Part shown: in pieces, positions 6,597 through 7,792 of the stretch
Layout: each line of letters starts with the position of its first letter
How positions within the stretch are numbered: position 1 is the first letter of the stretch
NCBI GenBank assembly: GCA_021815525.1
Contig: JAKAGN010000123.1
Location: 1 to 7,792, forward strand
DNA length: 7,792 nt
From: Deltaproteobacteria bacterium
GTDB lineage: Bacteria; Desulfobacterota; Desulfobacteria; Desulfobacterales; Desulfatibacillaceae
Reading direction: 5' to 3'
Notes under the pieces: generated by a model
What the model was told of the DNA's origin: nothing
The model's input: the letters and a program-made list of their open reading frames with translations, nothing else
The model's database searches: none
Program-made: the position numbers and the translations under genes

Positions 6597-6623
6597 ATAA
6601 TATGCAGGCGGGATTTTTGTCAA
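6597..6623 (-). promoter_or_regulatory. Sigma70-like promoter of the operon
   Basis: On the minus strand, TTGACA (6618-6623) is a perfect -35 box and TATTAT (6597-6602) a good -10 box, 15 bp apart. The shifted TTATTT (6595-6600) would give 17 bp spacing with a weaker box. The surrounding DNA is locally A+T-rich in an otherwise G+C-rich window. The start site would be near 6590, leaving a leader of roughly 90 bases that contains the inverted repeat at 6569-6584. Confidence 0.65.
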
Positions 6624-6665
6624 GTATGAATTTTGGGGCGGGAGGGCGGCGAACAAAGGGGGCGG

Positions 6666-6703
6666 AAAAAACGTAAGGCCCGGGAAAGCCTACACCCGGG
6701 CCT
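6666..6703 (-). terminator. Rho-independent terminator after the DUF1015 gene
   Basis: Read on the minus strand: a 9 bp perfect stem AGGCCCGGG / CCCGGGCCT (6695-6703 with 6676-6684), a 10-base loop, four bases, then six T (6666-6671). It lies about 165 bases past the DUF1015 stop codon and just before the operon promoter, so it separates the two transcription units. In the plus direction no T-tract follows, so it is one-way. Confidence 0.8.
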
Positions 6704-6748
6704 CGCAGCCAATTGTGTGAAAATCTTTAAAAATCCGCCGCGGCGCAA

Positions 6749-6867
6749 GGCCGATCACAAGCGATGAGCCGCAAGGCGCGCGAGGCGCGCGCGAAGGGAG
6801 CGTACTGTTGTACGTGACCGAGCCGCAAGCCGAAGCGCAACACAGCGGATCGCGCTTGTGGACGGCC
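6749..6867. repeat. Gene-end palindromic repeat, copy 3
   Basis: Outer arms 6749-6763 (GGCCGATCACAAGCG) and 6853-6867 are inverted complements with a few mismatches. The centre is CGTAC (6801-6805), loop TGTT, GTACG (6810-6814). It shares GAAGGGAGCGTACT (6793-6806), GTACGTGACCGAG (6810-6822) and ACACAGCGGATCGCGC (6840-6855) with copy 1, in the same orientation. The outer arms are unrelated in sequence to those of the other copies. It ends 2 bases from the stop codon of the DUF1015 gene and lies between that stop and the terminator at 6666-6703, so it would be transcribed in the 3' untranslated region. Confidence 0.78.
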
Positions 6868-6869
6868 GC

Positions 6870-7792
6870 CTACAGCAAACTATTCATCACCAAGCCGGTT
6901 ACTACCTTGGGATAGAAATAGGTGGACTTGCGGGGCATCACAAGCCCGTCCCGGGCCACGTCCCGGACCTCGCAGATCCGCGAGGGGTTTATGACGAAGC
7001 CAGCCGCCATGCGGCCGGAGATGACCTCGCTGGCCAGGGTGTCGGCGTTTATGGTGTAGCGGAGAAGATCGGCGTCGTCCATGTCGGCGGGAGTAAGCCC
7101 GAGAATTTCCTGGAAAAGGAGGTGGGTTAAGACCGAGACGTCCAGGCGCCGCAGCGATGGGGCCAGGACGTCCGAAAAGAGGCTGTCCATGACGCCGGGT
7201 TTCAGGGTGAGAAGCTGGGCGAAGGGGGCGCCGGCGATCAAAAGAAGTATCCCGGTGGTTTCGGGGGGCGTGGCGGAAAGGGCGGCCAGGGCTCGGGGGC
7301 GGCCGTCGCCGGAAAGCGGGAAGGTTTCGATGGAAAAGTAGCGCGGGACTTCGGAGTCCAGGCGCGCCAGGGCCTCGGGGGAAAGGCGCGTCAGCATCCG
7401 GTGGGCCGGAAGGATCACCAGTCCCGGGTCATCCATGCTGCAAAGGTACATCAGGACGAAGCGCGCCGGGTGATCGGGCGGAAGCGGCCCTTCCTTCTCT
7501 TCGCGCCAGGCCAGGTAGTTCAGGGCCGTCTCGTAGCGGTGGTGGCCGTCTGCTATGAAGACTTCGCTCTTTGAAAGCGCCCCCGAAAACGCCGCCTGGC
7601 CGGCCGGGTCGGTTATCCGCCACATCCTGTGCCGGTGGCCGACGGATTCGGTGAAATCGAGGTCCGGCGCGTTTTTCGCGGCAAGGCCAGAGAGCATGGA
7701 GAAGATTTTTCCGCCCTCGTCCGGGAACAGGGTGAAGATGGGGGAAAAATTTGCGTGGCAGCGCTTGAAAAGAGAGAGCCGCTCGCTTTTCA
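6870..7792 (-). CDS. DUF1015 (COG4198) family protein, 5' end outside window
   Basis: The reading frame stays open to the right edge, so 306 residues of the C-terminal part are visible. Family members are usually a little over 400 residues, so about 100-130 are missing. The first internal ATG (7697) is not the real start: upstream codons read FKRCHANFSPIFTLFPDEGG, which is conserved family sequence. Other family marks are the HRMWRI segment, the signature ADGHHRYET, the ILPAHRM motif, and the C-terminal MPRKSTYFYPKVVTGLV. The biochemical function of DUF1015 is unknown to me. It is separated from the acyl-CoA operon by a repeat, a terminator and a promoter, so no functional link with it is implied. 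Confidence 0.9.
   Translation of the reverse strand, partial: KSERLSLFKRCHANFSPIFTLFPDEGGKIFSMLSGLAAKNAPDLDFTESVGHRHRMWRITDPAGQAAFSGALSKSEVFIADGHHRYETALNYLAWREEKEGPLPPDHPARFVLMYLCSMDDPGLVILPAHRMLTRLSPEALARLDSEVPRYFSIETFPLSGDGRPRALAALSATPPETTGILLLIAGAPFAQLLTLKPGVMDSLFSDVLAPSLRRLDVSVLTHLLFQEILGLTPADMDDADLLRYTINADTLASEVISGRMAAGFVINPSRICEVRDVARDGLVMPRKSTYFYPKVVTGLVMNSLL

Noticed and set aside
5371..6600. 409-codon plus-strand open frame opposite the SCP2 and tetR-like genes.
   Set aside because: It is antisense to two well-supported genes with family motifs and RBSs, has low-complexity Gly/Val/Glu-rich composition typical of a GC-rich shadow frame, and shows no recognisable domain.

Overview
The window reads as high-GC chromosomal DNA from an anaerobe-like bacterium. 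The mix of a (2x4Fe-4S) ferredoxin-nitroreductase fusion, acyl-CoA catabolic genes, and a gene-end hairpin repeat suggests the Desulfobacterota (sulfate-reducing or syntrophic Deltaproteobacteria). That assignment is an inference from gene style, not from a marker gene. All recognisable genes lie on the minus strand, so transcription runs from high to low coordinates.

Right end (about 6870-7792): the C-terminal three quarters of a DUF1015 (COG4198) protein, cut by the window edge. It is followed by a palindromic repeat (6749-6867) and a good rho-independent terminator (6666-6703), so it belongs to a separate upstream transcription unit.

Control region (6502-6665): a sigma70-like promoter (TTGACA / TATTAT, minus strand) with a TetR-type inverted repeat immediately downstream, then the start of a tetR-family gene. 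This looks like an autoregulated promoter for the whole downstream cluster.

Operon (6501 down to 161), six genes with 15-23 bp gaps except one 179 bp gap: TetR-family regulator, SCP2 sterol-carrier-like protein, acyl-CoA dehydrogenase, [repeat], acyl-CoA synthetase/AMP ligase, ferredoxin-nitroreductase fusion, and SCP-x-type thiolase. Together they suggest activation of a carboxylic acid to its CoA thioester, alpha,beta-dehydrogenation, and thiolytic (or retro-Claisen-like) cleavage. The SCP2 protein would bind or present a bulky hydrophobic acyl-CoA, and the Fd-flavin protein would handle redox. No enoyl-CoA hydratase or 3-hydroxyacyl-CoA dehydrogenase is present, so the set is incomplete or those steps are encoded elsewhere. 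The substrate cannot be read from sequence; a bulky, branched or sterol-like acid is only a guess from the SCP2 and SCP-x components.

The least ordinary signal is a family of three ~120 bp palindromic elements (48-173, 4083-4203, 6749-6867). All have the same orientation, and each is placed within a few bases of, or across, the stop codon of a minus-strand gene. They share a core hairpin and flanking words, but their outer arms differ in sequence from copy to copy while staying self-complementary. In the leftmost copy the arm supplies the last codons and stop of the thiolase gene.
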